Below, piece by piece: positions 1-8,443 of a DNA stretch of 64,000 nt (the stretch's first letter is position 1; each line of letters begins with the position of its first letter). The stretch covers positions 558,001 to 622,000 of the forward strand of contig NZ_JASERL010000002.1 of assembly GCF_030766935.1 (NCBI RefSeq), written 5' to 3'. The position numbers and the translations under genes were made by a program. The notes under the pieces were generated by a model, which was not told where the DNA came from, did no database searches, and saw only the letters and a program-made list of their open reading frames with translations. The stretch comes from Streptomyces sp. KL109B. GTDB lineage: Bacteria > Actinomycetota > Actinomycetes > Streptomycetales > Streptomycetaceae.

Positions 1-2
1 CC

Positions 3-320
3 GAAGGCCGGATCACCGTCACCCCCGAGATGTGCCCTGGTCACTTCGACGGGTTCCCCGCGTTTCCCGTCGCGGTCGTCGCCACCGTGATGGCCTCGGT
101 CGTCGACCACCTGGTCGCCGACGCGTACCCGGCGGGCACCCGCTGGCGGCCGGTCGGCACCGAACTGGAGGCACACGAACTCGTCTGGCCCGGCGAGACG
201 TTGACGGTGTCGGGGCACCTGGCGGACTCCCCTTCGGCCGGGCGCAGGGCGCGCTGCGCAGCCCGCGTCGGCGACCGTGTCATAGCCACCACCGAGACCG
301 ATTTCGACCCGGTCCGATGA
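3..320 (+). CDS. Hotdog-fold dehydratase/thioesterase-like protein (5' end outside window)
   Basis: The open frame enters from the left edge, so the true start lies upstream. The visible C-terminal 105 or so residues contain a CPGHFDGFPAFP segment resembling the H-F-x-G-x-P motif of FabA/FabZ-type 3-hydroxyacyl-ACP dehydratases, followed by a beta-rich stretch typical of a hotdog domain. It ends three bases before an acyl carrier protein reading frame opens (ATGA overlap at 317-320), so it probably acts on an ACP-bound acyl chain in a fatty-acid, polyketide or lipid-tail pathway extending to the left. It could instead be a MaoC-like or thioesterase hotdog protein. The assignment rests on motif and context only. 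Confidence 0.55.
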   Translation, partial: EGRITVTPEMCPGHFDGFPAFPVAVVATVMASVVDHLVADAYPAGTRWRPVGTELEAHELVWPGETLTVSGHLADSPSAGRRARCAARVGDRVIATTETDFDPVR

Positions 321-448
321 CCCGGTCGACCAACCCCGACGCCCGGCACCGCTCCCCCGTCACCCAGGCCGTGCGCCCCGCGCTGTGGGCGTGGTGGCTC
401 GGCCTGTGCCCCTCAGACAGTGACCCGCTTCCCGAGAAGGACGTCGCC

Positions 449-697
449 GTGCCCGATACAGCCCACGACCTGGGTGCCCACCTGTCCACCGCGATAGCCC
501 GCCGCTTCGACCTGGACCCGGCCCGTGTCACCCCCGCCACCCGGCTCGGCGACCTGGACTTCGACTCGCTGTCCTACATAGAGCTGTCGTTGGTGTGCGA
601 GGAGGAGTTCCACGCGGAGGTCCACGACGACCTGCTGCACGCGCAATTGACCGTCACGGAGGTCGCCTCACTCATCAGGCAGGCCCTGACCGCATGA
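449..697 (+). CDS. Acyl carrier protein
   Basis: An 82-residue acidic helical protein with the motif DLDFDSLSYIEL. Its Ser is the expected 4'-phosphopantetheine attachment site, and the length matches a stand-alone ACP. I chose GTG 449 because GAGAAGG (434-440) sits 8 bases upstream. An in-frame ATG at 317 overlaps the stop of the preceding hotdog gene and would add a 44-residue Pro/Arg-rich extension that looks non-native. Its role would be to carry acyl intermediates for neighbouring enzymes. It and the hotdog gene probably form the tail of a biosynthetic operon whose synthases are outside the window. Confidence 0.8.
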   Translation: MPDTAHDLGAHLSTAIARRFDLDPARVTPATRLGDLDFDSLSYIELSLVCEEEFHAEVHDDLLHAQLTVTEVASLIRQALTA

Positions 698-776
698 ATT
701 CGGCCGTATCACCGTCAACAGTGTGTATCGGTACGCACGGTGGAACGTATTCGGCATGTTTTCCAGAGGGGGAATC

Positions 777-2093
777 GTGGCGGCGCAGCGCATCCCGAAC
801 GAACGACTTCGCTCGCTCCTGCGGGAGTCCGGCTGGACCCAGGAGGCCTTCGCACGCGCCGTGAACGTGGCGGGCGCCGAGATAGGCGTACGGCTCGGGT
901 ACGACCGCACCACCGTGTCCCACTGGCTGGCGGGGTCGGAACCGCGGGATCCGGTGCCGCGCCTGATCGCGGAGGTGTTCTCGCGGCGCGTCGGCCGGCG
1001 GCTCACCCCCGCGGCGGCGGGATTCAGCCACGCGTCCCACGCGGCGCGCACCGAGGAACCGGTGGACGAACTCACGGAGTTGCCCCGCCAGGACGCCGAC
1101 CCGCTGTGCCACGCACGGCTGGCCCGCACGCCCTACCAGGTGCTCGGCCGGGTGCCGGGCTGGTCGGAGCAGCCCCGCGTGGCCTCGGAGAAGCCCGGCC
1201 TCATGCGCGTCGGCGCGAGCGAGGTGGCCCTGCTGCACGGCGCGGTACGGCACTTCGCGGCGGCGATGGACGCGCACGGCGGCGCCCACGCGCGCAGCGC
1301 GCTCGCCGTCTACGTCGCCGACACCGCCGCGACCTGGCTGCGCGCGCCGGGCTCCGAGGAGGTGCACCGCCACTTATGCATGGCGGCCTCCCGGTTGACG
1401 TTCCTGCTGGCGCGGATGCACGCGGACATGGACGCGCACGGCCTCGCCCAGCGCTATCTCACCCTGTCGCTGTCGCTCGCCAACGAGGCGCGGCACAAGG
1501 GGATGTGGGCCACCACGCTGCGCGCCGTCTCCGCGCAGGCCCTCCAGCTCGGCCACACGCTTCCGGCCCTGCAGTGCGCGGAGGCGGCCGTATCGGTCGG
1601 CGGCGAGGGCGCCCCGGGTGCCGTACGCGCTTATTTGTACGCCCAGTTGGCGGTGGCGCGGGCCGCGGTGCGGGACGCGCGGGCCGCGGACGAGGCGCTG
1701 GCCCACGCCGAACTGGCCCTGGCCGAAGCGGCCTTGGGCGAGAGCGAGGGGCCGTTCGACGCGTACCCGGTGGGCGCGCTGGCGTTCCAGTCCGCCGAGG
1801 CGCACAGCCGCCTCGGCAGGCAGGTCGCGGCGGTGCGCGAGCTGCACCGCTCGGCGGACGCCCGCGATCCCCTGGACCGCCGGGGCCTTGCCCTGACCCT
1901 GTCGCGCCGCGCCGAACTCCTCATGACCTGCGGCCACTTGGAGGAGGCCTGCGCCACATGGGACCGGTTCCTGGGGGCCAGCGACGGACTGCACTCGCAT
2001 TCGGTCACGGCGGCGCACACGCGGATGCGGTCGGCGCTGCGGCCTTACGGCAGGCATCCCGCGGCCCGGCAACTGTTGCGCGGGGCGGCGTGA
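777..2093 (+). CDS. HTH/TPR-type transcriptional regulator (NsdA-like architecture)
   Basis: A 438-residue protein. The first 70 residues form a helix-turn-helix region (NERLRSLLRESGWTQEAFA... then TTVSHWLAGSEPR, VPRLIAEVFSRR), a layout common in large Streptomyces regulators such as NsdA. The remainder is Ala/Leu-rich helical repeat resembling degenerate TPRs. GTG 777 is preferred because AGAGGGGG lies just upstream; an in-frame ATG at 756 is an alternative. It follows the ACP gene by 79 bases and probably controls the adjacent biosynthetic genes or development. No effector can be read from the sequence. Confidence 0.65.
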   Translation: MAAQRIPNERLRSLLRESGWTQEAFARAVNVAGAEIGVRLGYDRTTVSHWLAGSEPRDPVPRLIAEVFSRRVGRRLTPAAAGFSHASHAARTEEPVDELTELPRQDADPLCHARLARTPYQVLGRVPGWSEQPRVASEKPGLMRVGASEVALLHGAVRHFAAAMDAHGGAHARSALAVYVADTAATWLRAPGSEEVHRHLCMAASRLTFLLARMHADMDAHGLAQRYLTLSLSLANEARHKGMWATTLRAVSAQALQLGHTLPALQCAEAAVSVGGEGAPGAVRAYLYAQLAVARAAVRDARAADEALAHAELALAEAALGESEGPFDAYPVGALAFQSAEAHSRLGRQVAAVRELHRSADARDPLDRRGLALTLSRRAELLMTCGHLEEACATWDRFLGASDGLHSHSVTAAHTRMRSALRPYGRHPAARQLLRGAA

Positions 2094-2105
2094 GGCGGCG
2101 CGGCG

Positions 2106-2834
2106 TCAGCCGTCCAGGCGCGGCGGCCAGTTCTTGAACCGCTTCGGGCGCGGCGGCGCGTAGGTGCGCGTCTTCGACGTGGTCAGCCCCATGCGGACCA
2201 GCGACTCGGCGACGGTGACCGCCGCCGCCACCCCGTCCACGACGGGCACCCCCGTACGCGCCTTTACCTCGTCCGTGAGGCCCGCCATGCCGCCGCAGCC
2301 CAGGCAGATCACCTCGGCGCGGTCGTCCTCGACGGCCCGCGCCGACTGCTCGACGATGGCCTTCACGGCGGCGTCCGGGTCCCGTTCGAGGTCGAGGACG
2401 GCGAGGCCACTGGCGCGTACGGAGGCGAGCCGGTCGGTGAGCCCGGCGAGCTTGAGGCGGTCCTCGATGAGGGGCACGGCCCGGTCGAGCGTGGTGACCA
2501 CGGAGTACTTGTGGCCGAGGTACATCGCCGTGCTGGCCGCGGCCTCCGTGATGTCGACGACGGGTACGTCGAGGAGTTCCTGGAGGCCCTCGCGGCCGTG
2601 CTCGCCGTAGCCGGCCTGGATCACGGCGTCGTACGGCTCCTCGTAGGCGCGCACGGTCTCCATGACGGCGATCGCGGCGAGGTAGCTCTCGTAGTTGCCC
2701 TCGCAGGAGTCGGGGCCGAATGCCGGGGTGAGCGGCACGATCTCGGTGCCGGGCGAGGCCACCGCCCGCGCCTGCGCGCCGATGCTCTCGGTCATGTCCT
2801 CGGTGGTGTTGACGTTGCAGACGAGAATGCGCAT
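2106..2834 (-). CDS. Asp/Glu/hydantoin racemase family protein (hydantoin or allantoin racemase)
   Basis: 242 residues, the usual length of the family. Two catalytic-type cysteines are visible: one in DSCEGNYESY near residue 53 and one in CLGCGGMAGL near residue 180, the pair that abstracts and donates the C5 proton in hydantoin and allantoin racemases. The gene lies 54 bases downstream of the NCS1 permease on the same strand, so the two are probably co-transcribed. The enzyme would interconvert stereoisomers of 5-substituted hydantoins or allantoin before ring opening; the matching dihydropyrimidinase is at 36831-38237. Confidence 0.8.
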   Translation of the reverse strand: MRILVCNVNTTEDMTESIGAQARAVASPGTEIVPLTPAFGPDSCEGNYESYLAAIAVMETVRAYEEPYDAVIQAGYGEHGREGLQELLDVPVVDITEAAASTAMYLGHKYSVVTTLDRAVPLIEDRLKLAGLTDRLASVRASGLAVLDLERDPDAAVKAIVEQSARAVEDDRAEVICLGCGGMAGLTDEVKARTGVPVVDGVAAAVTVAESLVRMGLTTSKTRTYAPPRPKRFKNWPPRLDG

Positions 2835-2888
2835 GGCGGGCGACAGCTTTCTTCTTGTTACGAGGTGGTGCGGGGTGAGCGGTACGGC

Positions 2889-4379
2889 TCAGGCGGCGGG
2901 GACGGCGATCTCCTCGCCGTCCACGTCGCGCGCGGTGCGGCTGCGGTCCGCGACGACAACGTAGAGCAGCGCGGCGAGCCCCGCACCGATGAACCAGGAG
3001 AACCCTGAGATCGACTTGAAGGCGGGCACGAGGGCGATCACGACGGCGACGGCGGCGGCCGGGGCGAAGGCGCCGACGGCGCGCAGGTGGAACCCGGAGC
3101 GGTAGTGGTAGTCGCCGTCGGCGGCGTCGGTGTAGAGGTCGGGGACGTTGACGCGGGTCTTGCGGACGAGCCAGTAGTCGGCCATGACGACGCCGAAGGC
3201 CGGGCCGAGGAGGGCGCCGAGTCCGCCGAGGAAGTAGTTGACGACGGTCGGGCTGTTGTAGAGGTTCCAGGGCAGGATGACGAGCCCGATGACGGCGCTG
3301 ACGATGCCGGCCTTGCGGAAGTTCAGCTTGCGCGGGAACAGGTTGACCAGCGTGTAGACCGGGGCGACGAAGTTCGCGAGCAGGTTGACGGCGATGGTCA
3401 GGACGATGAAGGCAAGCGAGGCGAGGACCATCAGCGGGGTGCTCGGGATGGTCGCGACGATGTCCTCCGGGCCCGCGATGACCTTCCCGTTGATGGCGAA
3501 CTGCCCGCCGGACAGGACGACGACGATGCCGGCGAAGAACAGCATGTTGATCGGGATGCCGACCAGGTTGCCCGCGACGATGGCGCGGCGGCTCTTCGCG
3601 GAGCGGGTGAAGTCGCAGAAGTTCAGGACGAACGTGCCGTAGATGACGACCCACAGCGCCGCCGACTCGAAGATCTGCCGCCACGCGTCGAACCCGGTGG
3701 GCGCCGAGCCGGTGGAGACCGCGATCGACAGGTCCGCCTTGACGAAGATCCAGACGGCGAGCGCGCACATCGTGATGAGGATGGTGGGCGCGGCGAACGC
3801 CATGTACTTGCGGATCAGCTCCATGCCGTAGCTGACGATCACGACCTGGACGACCCAGAGCGCCAGGAAGGTGATCCAGCCGAGCGTGGACAGGCCCAGG
3901 ATCGAGTTGTGGTCGAGCGTGGCGGCGCCGGGCGCCAGCTTCTTGATCACGGCGCCGAGCACGACGGCGGCGAGATACGTCTGGATGCCGAACCAGGCGA
4001 TGGCGACGGCGCCGCGCACCGCCGCCGGGATCTGCGCACCCCGGATGCCGAAGGCGATCCGGCTCATCACGGGGAACGGCACGCCCGTCTTCTGCCCCAT
4101 GTAGCCGGAGAGCGTGAGGAGTCCGAAGAGCAGAGCGGAGGCGACGGCGAAGGCGATGAGGATCTGCCAGACGCTGAGTCCGAGCGCGAACAGGCCTACG
4201 GCGAAGGCGTAGTTGCCCAGGCTGTGCACGTCGTTGCCCCACAACGTGAAGACGTTGTACGCGCCCCAGCGGCGCCCTTCCTTCTTGGTGGGGGCCAGAT
4301 CCGGACTGTAGAGACCGGGACTGGTGCGGGCGGGCCCGTCGACACCGGCGGCGGGGGTGTTCTCGTGCACGGCAGTCAT
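2889..4379 (-). CDS. NCS1 family nucleobase/hydantoin/allantoin:cation symporter
   Basis: A 496-residue polytopic membrane protein with about 12 hydrophobic segments. Its N-terminal region (DLAPTKKEGRRWGAYNVFTLWGNDVHS) is characteristic of NCS1 permeases of the allantoin/uracil/hydantoin type. It would import the substrate for the racemase encoded 54 bases downstream and, by context, for the hydantoinase pathway at 36.8-42.2 kb. The start ATG at 4379 lies 25 bases downstream of a perfect 14-bp palindrome, so transcription is probably repressed by a FadR/GntR-type regulator not encoded next to it. The exact substrate (uracil, hydantoin or allantoin) cannot be told from sequence. Confidence 0.85.
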   Translation of the reverse strand: MTAVHENTPAAGVDGPARTSPGLYSPDLAPTKKEGRRWGAYNVFTLWGNDVHSLGNYAFAVGLFALGLSVWQILIAFAVASALLFGLLTLSGYMGQKTGVPFPVMSRIAFGIRGAQIPAAVRGAVAIAWFGIQTYLAAVVLGAVIKKLAPGAATLDHNSILGLSTLGWITFLALWVVQVVIVSYGMELIRKYMAFAAPTILITMCALAVWIFVKADLSIAVSTGSAPTGFDAWRQIFESAALWVVIYGTFVLNFCDFTRSAKSRRAIVAGNLVGIPINMLFFAGIVVVLSGGQFAINGKVIAGPEDIVATIPSTPLMVLASLAFIVLTIAVNLLANFVAPVYTLVNLFPRKLNFRKAGIVSAVIGLVILPWNLYNSPTVVNYFLGGLGALLGPAFGVVMADYWLVRKTRVNVPDLYTDAADGDYHYRSGFHLRAVGAFAPAAAVAVVIALVPAFKSISGFSWFIGAGLAALLYVVVADRSRTARDVDGEEIAVPAA

Positions 4380-4403
4380 GACGCGCTCCTGGTTGTCCGC
4401 AAT

Positions 4404-4417
4404 TTTGGTATACCAAA
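4404..4417. promoter_or_regulatory. Candidate FadR/GntR-type operator
   Basis: A perfect 14-bp palindrome, TTTGGTATACCAAA, lies 25 bases upstream of the permease ATG in an otherwise GC-rich gap. Its core, TGGTATACCA, matches the general T-G-G-T-N-N-A-C-C-A pattern recognised by GntR regulators of the FadR branch. No GntR gene is in the window, so the cognate regulator is elsewhere. Confidence 0.65.
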
Positions 4418-4484
4418 CACGACCAGGGGTGGGCCCGTCAATGGTTCGGGGGAGAGAAATCCGTGTACGTTCGCGCGCGATTCA

Positions 4485-4513
4485 TTGACGCGCAAAGACT
4501 TCGACTCTACGTT
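4485..4513 (+). promoter_or_regulatory. Predicted housekeeping promoter of the arabinanase genes
   Basis: TTGACG at 4485-4490, a 17-base spacer and TACGTT at 4508-4513 fit the HrdB consensus well. They lie about 75 bases upstream of the GH43 start at 4590. A short inverted repeat, GTCCG-6 bases-CGGAC (4536-4551), lies just downstream and could be an operator. Confidence 0.55.
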
Positions 4514-4589
4514 GCCGTGCGACCACACGACCACTGTCCGGTATTTCGGACGAGGTTGAGGCATTCCCCTCTTGCGAAGGAGCACCCCC

Positions 4590-5558
4590 ATGCCCCGCAC
4601 CGCACGAAGAACCGCGTTACTCGCCCTCCCCGCCGCCACCCTCCTGGCGCTGATTCCCTCGACCGCGTCGGCGTACCCGAATCCGGGCACCGTCAGCGGC
4701 GCCACCGTCGTCCACGACCCCACCATGATCCGCACCTCGGCGGGCAAGTACCTGCTGTACGCGACCGGCGGCGGCCTCGCCGAACGCTCGTCGACCGACC
4801 GGATCGCCTTCGCCGCGGGCCGCGACGCCTTCACCACCAAGCCCTCCTGGTGGTCCTCGTACGCGTCGGAGGCCTGGGCCCCCGACATCTCGTACCACGG
4901 CGGCAAGTACCTGATGTACTACGCCGTTTCGACCTTCGGCTCCAACAAGTCCGCGATCGGCCTTGCCGGTTCGACGACCGGCGAGCCGGGTTCCTGGACG
5001 GACTACGGCACGGTCTACACGTCGACGACTTCGAGCGACTACAACGCGATCGACCCGAATCTGTTCGTCGACAGCGACGGCAAGTGGTGGTTGTCGTTCG
5101 GGAGTTGGTGGACCGGCATCAAGATGATCCGGATCGACCCGTCGTCGGGGAAGCAGTACGCGGGCGACACGAAGCGCTACTCGCTCGCCGCGCGCCCGAG
5201 CGGCACCAAGGCCGTCGAGGCCCCGTACATCGTCAAGCGGAACGGCTACTACTACCTGTTCGCCTCGTACGACACGTGCTGCGCCGGCACCAGCTCCACG
5301 TACAAGGTGAAGGTCGGCCGCGCCACCAGCGTCACCGGGCCGTACTACGACAAGAACGGCGTCGCCATGACGAACAACGGCGGCACCCCGGTCCTGGAGT
5401 CGCACGGCCGCTACATCGGGCCCGGCGGCCAGTCCATCATGAGCGACACCGACGGCGACCTGATCGTCTACCACTACTACGACGGCCAGGACAACGGCAC
5501 CCCGAAGCTCGGCATCAACCTCCTGAACTGGAGCACCGGATGGCCCGTCGCCTACTGA
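4590..5558 (+). CDS. Secreted GH43 arabinan endo-1,5-alpha-L-arabinosidase-like enzyme
   Basis: 322 residues with an N-terminal signal peptide ending near ASAYPNPG. The five-bladed GH43 features are visible: the catalytic-base Asp in VVHDPTMI, the pKa-modulating Asp in AIDPNLF and the acid Glu in KAVEAPYIV. The overall pattern (APDISYHGGKYLMYY, ESHGRYIGPGGQS) resembles endo-arabinanases, which cut internal alpha-1,5 bonds of arabinan. The start ATG 4590 has GAAGGAG at 4576-4582; a TTG at 4572 is less likely. Its 3' end overlaps the next GH43 gene by 19 bases, so the two are translated from one mRNA for cell-free pectic arabinan degradation. Confidence 0.85.
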   Translation: MPRTARRTALLALPAATLLALIPSTASAYPNPGTVSGATVVHDPTMIRTSAGKYLLYATGGGLAERSSTDRIAFAAGRDAFTTKPSWWSSYASEAWAPDISYHGGKYLMYYAVSTFGSNKSAIGLAGSTTGEPGSWTDYGTVYTSTTSSDYNAIDPNLFVDSDGKWWLSFGSWWTGIKMIRIDPSSGKQYAGDTKRYSLAARPSGTKAVEAPYIVKRNGYYYLFASYDTCCAGTSSTYKVKVGRATSVTGPYYDKNGVAMTNNGGTPVLESHGRYIGPGGQSIMSDTDGDLIVYHYYDGQDNGTPKLGINLLNWSTGWPVAY

Positions 5559-6982
5559 CCCTGCTGGCGGCGCTCGTCCTCGCGTTCTCGCTCGGCCAGT
5601 CCTCGGCGAGCGCCGCCTCCTTCGCGAACCCGGTCAAGGCGCAGAAGGGCGCCGACCCCTGGATCTCGTACCACAACGGCAACTACTACATGGTGACGAC
5701 GAGTTGGACGGACCTCATCACGATGCGCAGGTCGCCCACGCTCGGCGGCCTTGCGACCGCGCCCAGCGTGCAGGTCTTCAAGGGCGACGCGGCCTCGCGC
5801 TGCTGCAACATCTGGGCGCCGGAGATCCACTACGACGACGCCTCCGGCCGCTGGTACCTGTACTACGTGGCCGGTCAGAACGTCGCCGACTACAACCCGA
5901 CGCAGCGCACGCACGTCGCGGTGAGCGCGGGCGGCGACCCGATGGGCCCGTACACGTACAAGTCGACGCTCAACGGGTCCTGGATGCTGGACCCGACCGT
6001 GGGCACGATCAACGGGAAGCTGTATCTGTTCGGCAGCGCGAGCGGCGGTGGCACGCAGAACATCGTGGCGGCGCCGATGTCGAACCCGTACACGGTGAGC
6101 GGTTCGTTCTCGACGGTGTCCACGCCCACGTACAGCTGGGAGAAGTCGGGCGCGGCGGTGAACGAGGGGCCCGAGCTCCTCCAGCACGGCGGCGCCACGT
6201 ACCTCGTGTACTCGGCGAGCGGCTGCTGGACGCCGGACTACTCCCTCGGCCAGCTCAAGCTCACCGGCTCGAACCCGCTCGCCGCCTCCTCCTGGACGAA
6301 GAAGTCGACGGCGATCTTCAAGACGAGCACGACGAACGGGGTGTACGGACCCGGCCACAACGGATTCTTCAACTCGCCCGACGGACAACAGAGTTGGATC
6401 GTCTACCACGCCAACGACGCGTCCACCGACGGCTGCGACAACGGCCGCACGACGCGCGCGCAGGGCTTCGGCTGGAACAGTGACGGCAGCCCGAACCTGG
6501 GCACCCCGAACAAGCTGGGCGCCTCCATCACGGGCCCGTCCGGCGAACCGTCCTCGACCACCACGACGTACACGCTCACCAACCGCAACAGCGGCAAGTG
6601 CCTTGAGGTGGCGGGTAGTTCGACGGCGGAGGGCGCGAACGTCCAGCAGTACACCTGCAACGGAAGCGCCGGCCAGAAGTGGCGGATCGAGGACCAGGGC
6701 GACGACACCAGCCGCCTGGTCAACGCCGCATCCGGCAAGGTCCTCGACACGGCCGACTGCTCCGCGGCCGACGGCGCCGACCTGCGCCAGTGGTCGTGGC
6801 TGAACAACACGTGCCAGCGCTACCGGTTCGTGGTGACCGACAGCGCGTACGTCCGCGTCGTGAACCAGGCGACGGGGAAGGTCGCCGACGTCGCGGACTG
6901 CTCCACCGCGAACGGCGCCGACGTACGGCAGTGGTCGTGGCTCGGCAACAACTGCCAGCAATGGCGGCTCGATCCGGCCTGA
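5540..6982 (+). CDS. Secreted GH43 exo-arabinofuranosidase with C-terminal CBM13 (ricin-B lectin)
   Basis: 480 residues. A signal peptide (MARRLLTLLAALVLAF...) is followed by a GH43 domain with catalytic Asp in GADPWISY, Asp in MLDPTVG and Glu in NEGPELL. A linker then leads to a ricin-B type beta-trefoil with repeated Q-x-W elements (QKWRI, RQWSW, QQWRL). This layout matches exo-1,5-alpha-L-arabinofuranosidases such as Streptomyces avermitilis Araf43A, where CBM13 binds arabinan. ATG 5540 lies within the end of the upstream GH43 gene, with GGAG a few bases before it, indicating translational coupling. Endo- and exo-acting partners together would release free arabinose. Confidence 0.88.
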   Translation: MARRLLTLLAALVLAFSLGQSSASAASFANPVKAQKGADPWISYHNGNYYMVTTSWTDLITMRRSPTLGGLATAPSVQVFKGDAASRCCNIWAPEIHYDDASGRWYLYYVAGQNVADYNPTQRTHVAVSAGGDPMGPYTYKSTLNGSWMLDPTVGTINGKLYLFGSASGGGTQNIVAAPMSNPYTVSGSFSTVSTPTYSWEKSGAAVNEGPELLQHGGATYLVYSASGCWTPDYSLGQLKLTGSNPLAASSWTKKSTAIFKTSTTNGVYGPGHNGFFNSPDGQQSWIVYHANDASTDGCDNGRTTRAQGFGWNSDGSPNLGTPNKLGASITGPSGEPSSTTTTYTLTNRNSGKCLEVAGSSTAEGANVQQYTCNGSAGQKWRIEDQGDDTSRLVNAASGKVLDTADCSAADGADLRQWSWLNNTCQRYRFVVTDSAYVRVVNQATGKVADVADCSTANGADVRQWSWLGNNCQQWRLDPA

Positions 6983-7198
6983 TTCGGCACGACGGTGGCG
7001 ATCCGCACCAACTGCCCGGAACCGGCCAGTCACGGTCGCTATGTGGCCAGTTGGAGGGGGAATTCTGTCTTCCTCCGCACTATGAAGCAAATGTGAGGGC
7101 GCCACGCGGGCCTCGTGCGCCGCCGTGGTCACTGCTCTCGCCGTGATGCTCAGGCGATTGAGGGCGGTGCCCTGAACGGCTTCCATGGAGGAACATCA

Positions 7199-7552
7199 GT
7201 GAAGCGTCGTATAGCCGCAGTCCTGCCCGCCATCGCCATGGTGGCGGTGTCCTTCCCGATCGCGATGTCCGGTTCGGCCGCCGCGGCCGCCGCATGCGGC
7301 AAGACCGCATCGGACAAGGACTCGAGCTCATGGGGGAAGACAGCGAACGGGGCGAACGAGCGCACCGGGTCGAGCACCAGCTGCACCAGCAAGGGGATCG
7401 CCTACTCCAGCCACACCCTGGACTACCACTGCTACACCCGGGCCGGGGACTACACCTGGACGTACCTCAGAAACGACACGACCGGAGTCACCGGCTGGGT
7501 CCGTGACGACCTTCTGAGTGACGGCGGAAGCCTGGACTACTGCGGCTTCTGA
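7199..7552 (+). CDS. Small secreted SH3-like domain protein
   Basis: 117 residues. GTG 7199 has a strong GGAGGA (7187-7192) six bases upstream. A signal peptide with a run of alanines precedes a mature domain of about 80 residues containing four or more Cys and the C-terminal pattern TGVTGWVRDDLLSDGG, typical of bacterial SH3 domains in Streptomyces exported proteins. Such domains often bind cell-wall or carbohydrate targets, but no enzyme activity is indicated. It stands alone between the arabinanase pair and a two-component system, after a 216-base gap in which I see no other gene. Confidence 0.7.
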   Translation: MKRRIAAVLPAIAMVAVSFPIAMSGSAAAAAACGKTASDKDSSSWGKTANGANERTGSSTSCTSKGIAYSSHTLDYHCYTRAGDYTWTYLRNDTTGVTGWVRDDLLSDGGSLDYCGF

Positions 7553-7654
7553 TCCGTGCCGCCAGGTGATGTGATGTGACTGCCGCCCATGAGGGAGGCA
7601 GTGAGGAGGCGGTCCCTGCCAAGGGGCCGCCTCCTTTGGAGGAGAGGGGGCGTC

Positions 7655-8443
7655 GTGGGGGCGCGGATTCTGGTGGCCGAGGACGATGTGAAACAGGCCC
7701 GGCTCATCAAGCTGTATCTGGAGCGGGAGGGGAACGAGGTCCAGGTCGTCGGCGACGGGCGGGCGGCGATCGAACGGGCCGGCAGCGGACGGCCGGACCT
7801 CGTCGTGCTCGACGTGATGATGCCGGAGGTCGACGGGCTCGACGTCTGCCGGATTCTGCGGGCCACGTCCCAGGTGCCGATCCTGATGCTCACCGCGCGC
7901 AGCACCGAGGAGAACATGCTGCTCGGGCTCGACCTGGGCGCCGACGACTACCTGACGAAGCCGTACAGCCCGAGGGAGTTGACCGCCCGGGTGCGAGCGC
8001 TGCTGCGGCGGTCCGGAGCGGCCGGACGGGACGCGGTGACCGCGCTGCTCACCGTGGGGGACCTGGAGGTCGACACCGCGCGGTTCGAGGTGCGGGTGGC
8101 CGGGGAGCCGGTGGCGCTCACCGGCAAGGAGTTCGCCATCCTGGAGCTGCTCGCGGCGGAGCCGGGGCGGGTGTTCACCCGGGCGCAGATCATCGACCGG
8201 GTCTTCGGCTTCGACCGGGGCGTGCTGGAGCGGACCGTCGACGCGCATGTGATGAACCTGCGGCGGAAGCTGGAGCAGGGGCGCGGGCCCTGCGGTCCTT
8301 CCGGTCCTTCCCATCCTTCCGGTCCTTCCCATCCTTCCGGTCCTTCCGGGGCGCGGTACGTGGAGACCGTGTACGGCCGGGGGTACCGGCTCGCCGACCG
8401 GGGCGCCGACCGGGGCGCGCGACGGCACGGCGCGGCGGAATGA
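7655..8443 (+). CDS. OmpR/PhoB-family response regulator with a repeat insertion in the effector domain
   Basis: 262 residues. The receiver domain has acidic pair E9-D10-D11, phospho-acceptor D53 (VVLDVMMP), the conserved Thr in LMLTAR and Lys in TKPYSP. A winged-helix domain follows (recognition helix TVDAHVMNLRRKLE, hairpin RYVETVYGRGYRL). Between recognition helix and hairpin sits an unusual Pro/Ser/Gly/His segment, residues about 214-231, encoded by six 9-bp repeats. GTG 7655 follows GGAGAGGGGG. The stop overlaps the ATG of the kinase gene (8440). It probably regulates the convergent lipoprotein/ABC operon, whose promoter carries 11-bp direct repeats. Confidence 0.88.
   Translation: MGARILVAEDDVKQARLIKLYLEREGNEVQVVGDGRAAIERAGSGRPDLVVLDVMMPEVDGLDVCRILRATSQVPILMLTARSTEENMLLGLDLGADDYLTKPYSPRELTARVRALLRRSGAAGRDAVTALLTVGDLEVDTARFEVRVAGEPVALTGKEFAILELLAAEPGRVFTRAQIIDRVFGFDRGVLERTVDAHVMNLRRKLEQGRGPCGPSGPSHPSGPSHPSGPSGARYVETVYGRGYRLADRGADRGARRHGAAE
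8294..8347 (+). repeat. 9-bp tandem repeat (six units) inside the response regulator gene
   Basis: Units GGTCCTTCC or CATCCTTCC alternate as GG, GG, CA, GG, CA, GG. They encode G-P-S and H-P-S triplets in the loop between the DNA-recognition helix and the wing. Being a multiple of three, copy-number change would alter loop length without breaking the frame. Confidence 0.9.

Noticed and set aside
2005..4559. Long frames overlapping the permease and racemase in other phases (for example 803 codons minus, 490 codons plus)
   Set aside because: They lack domain signatures and are shadows of the NCS1 and racemase genes.
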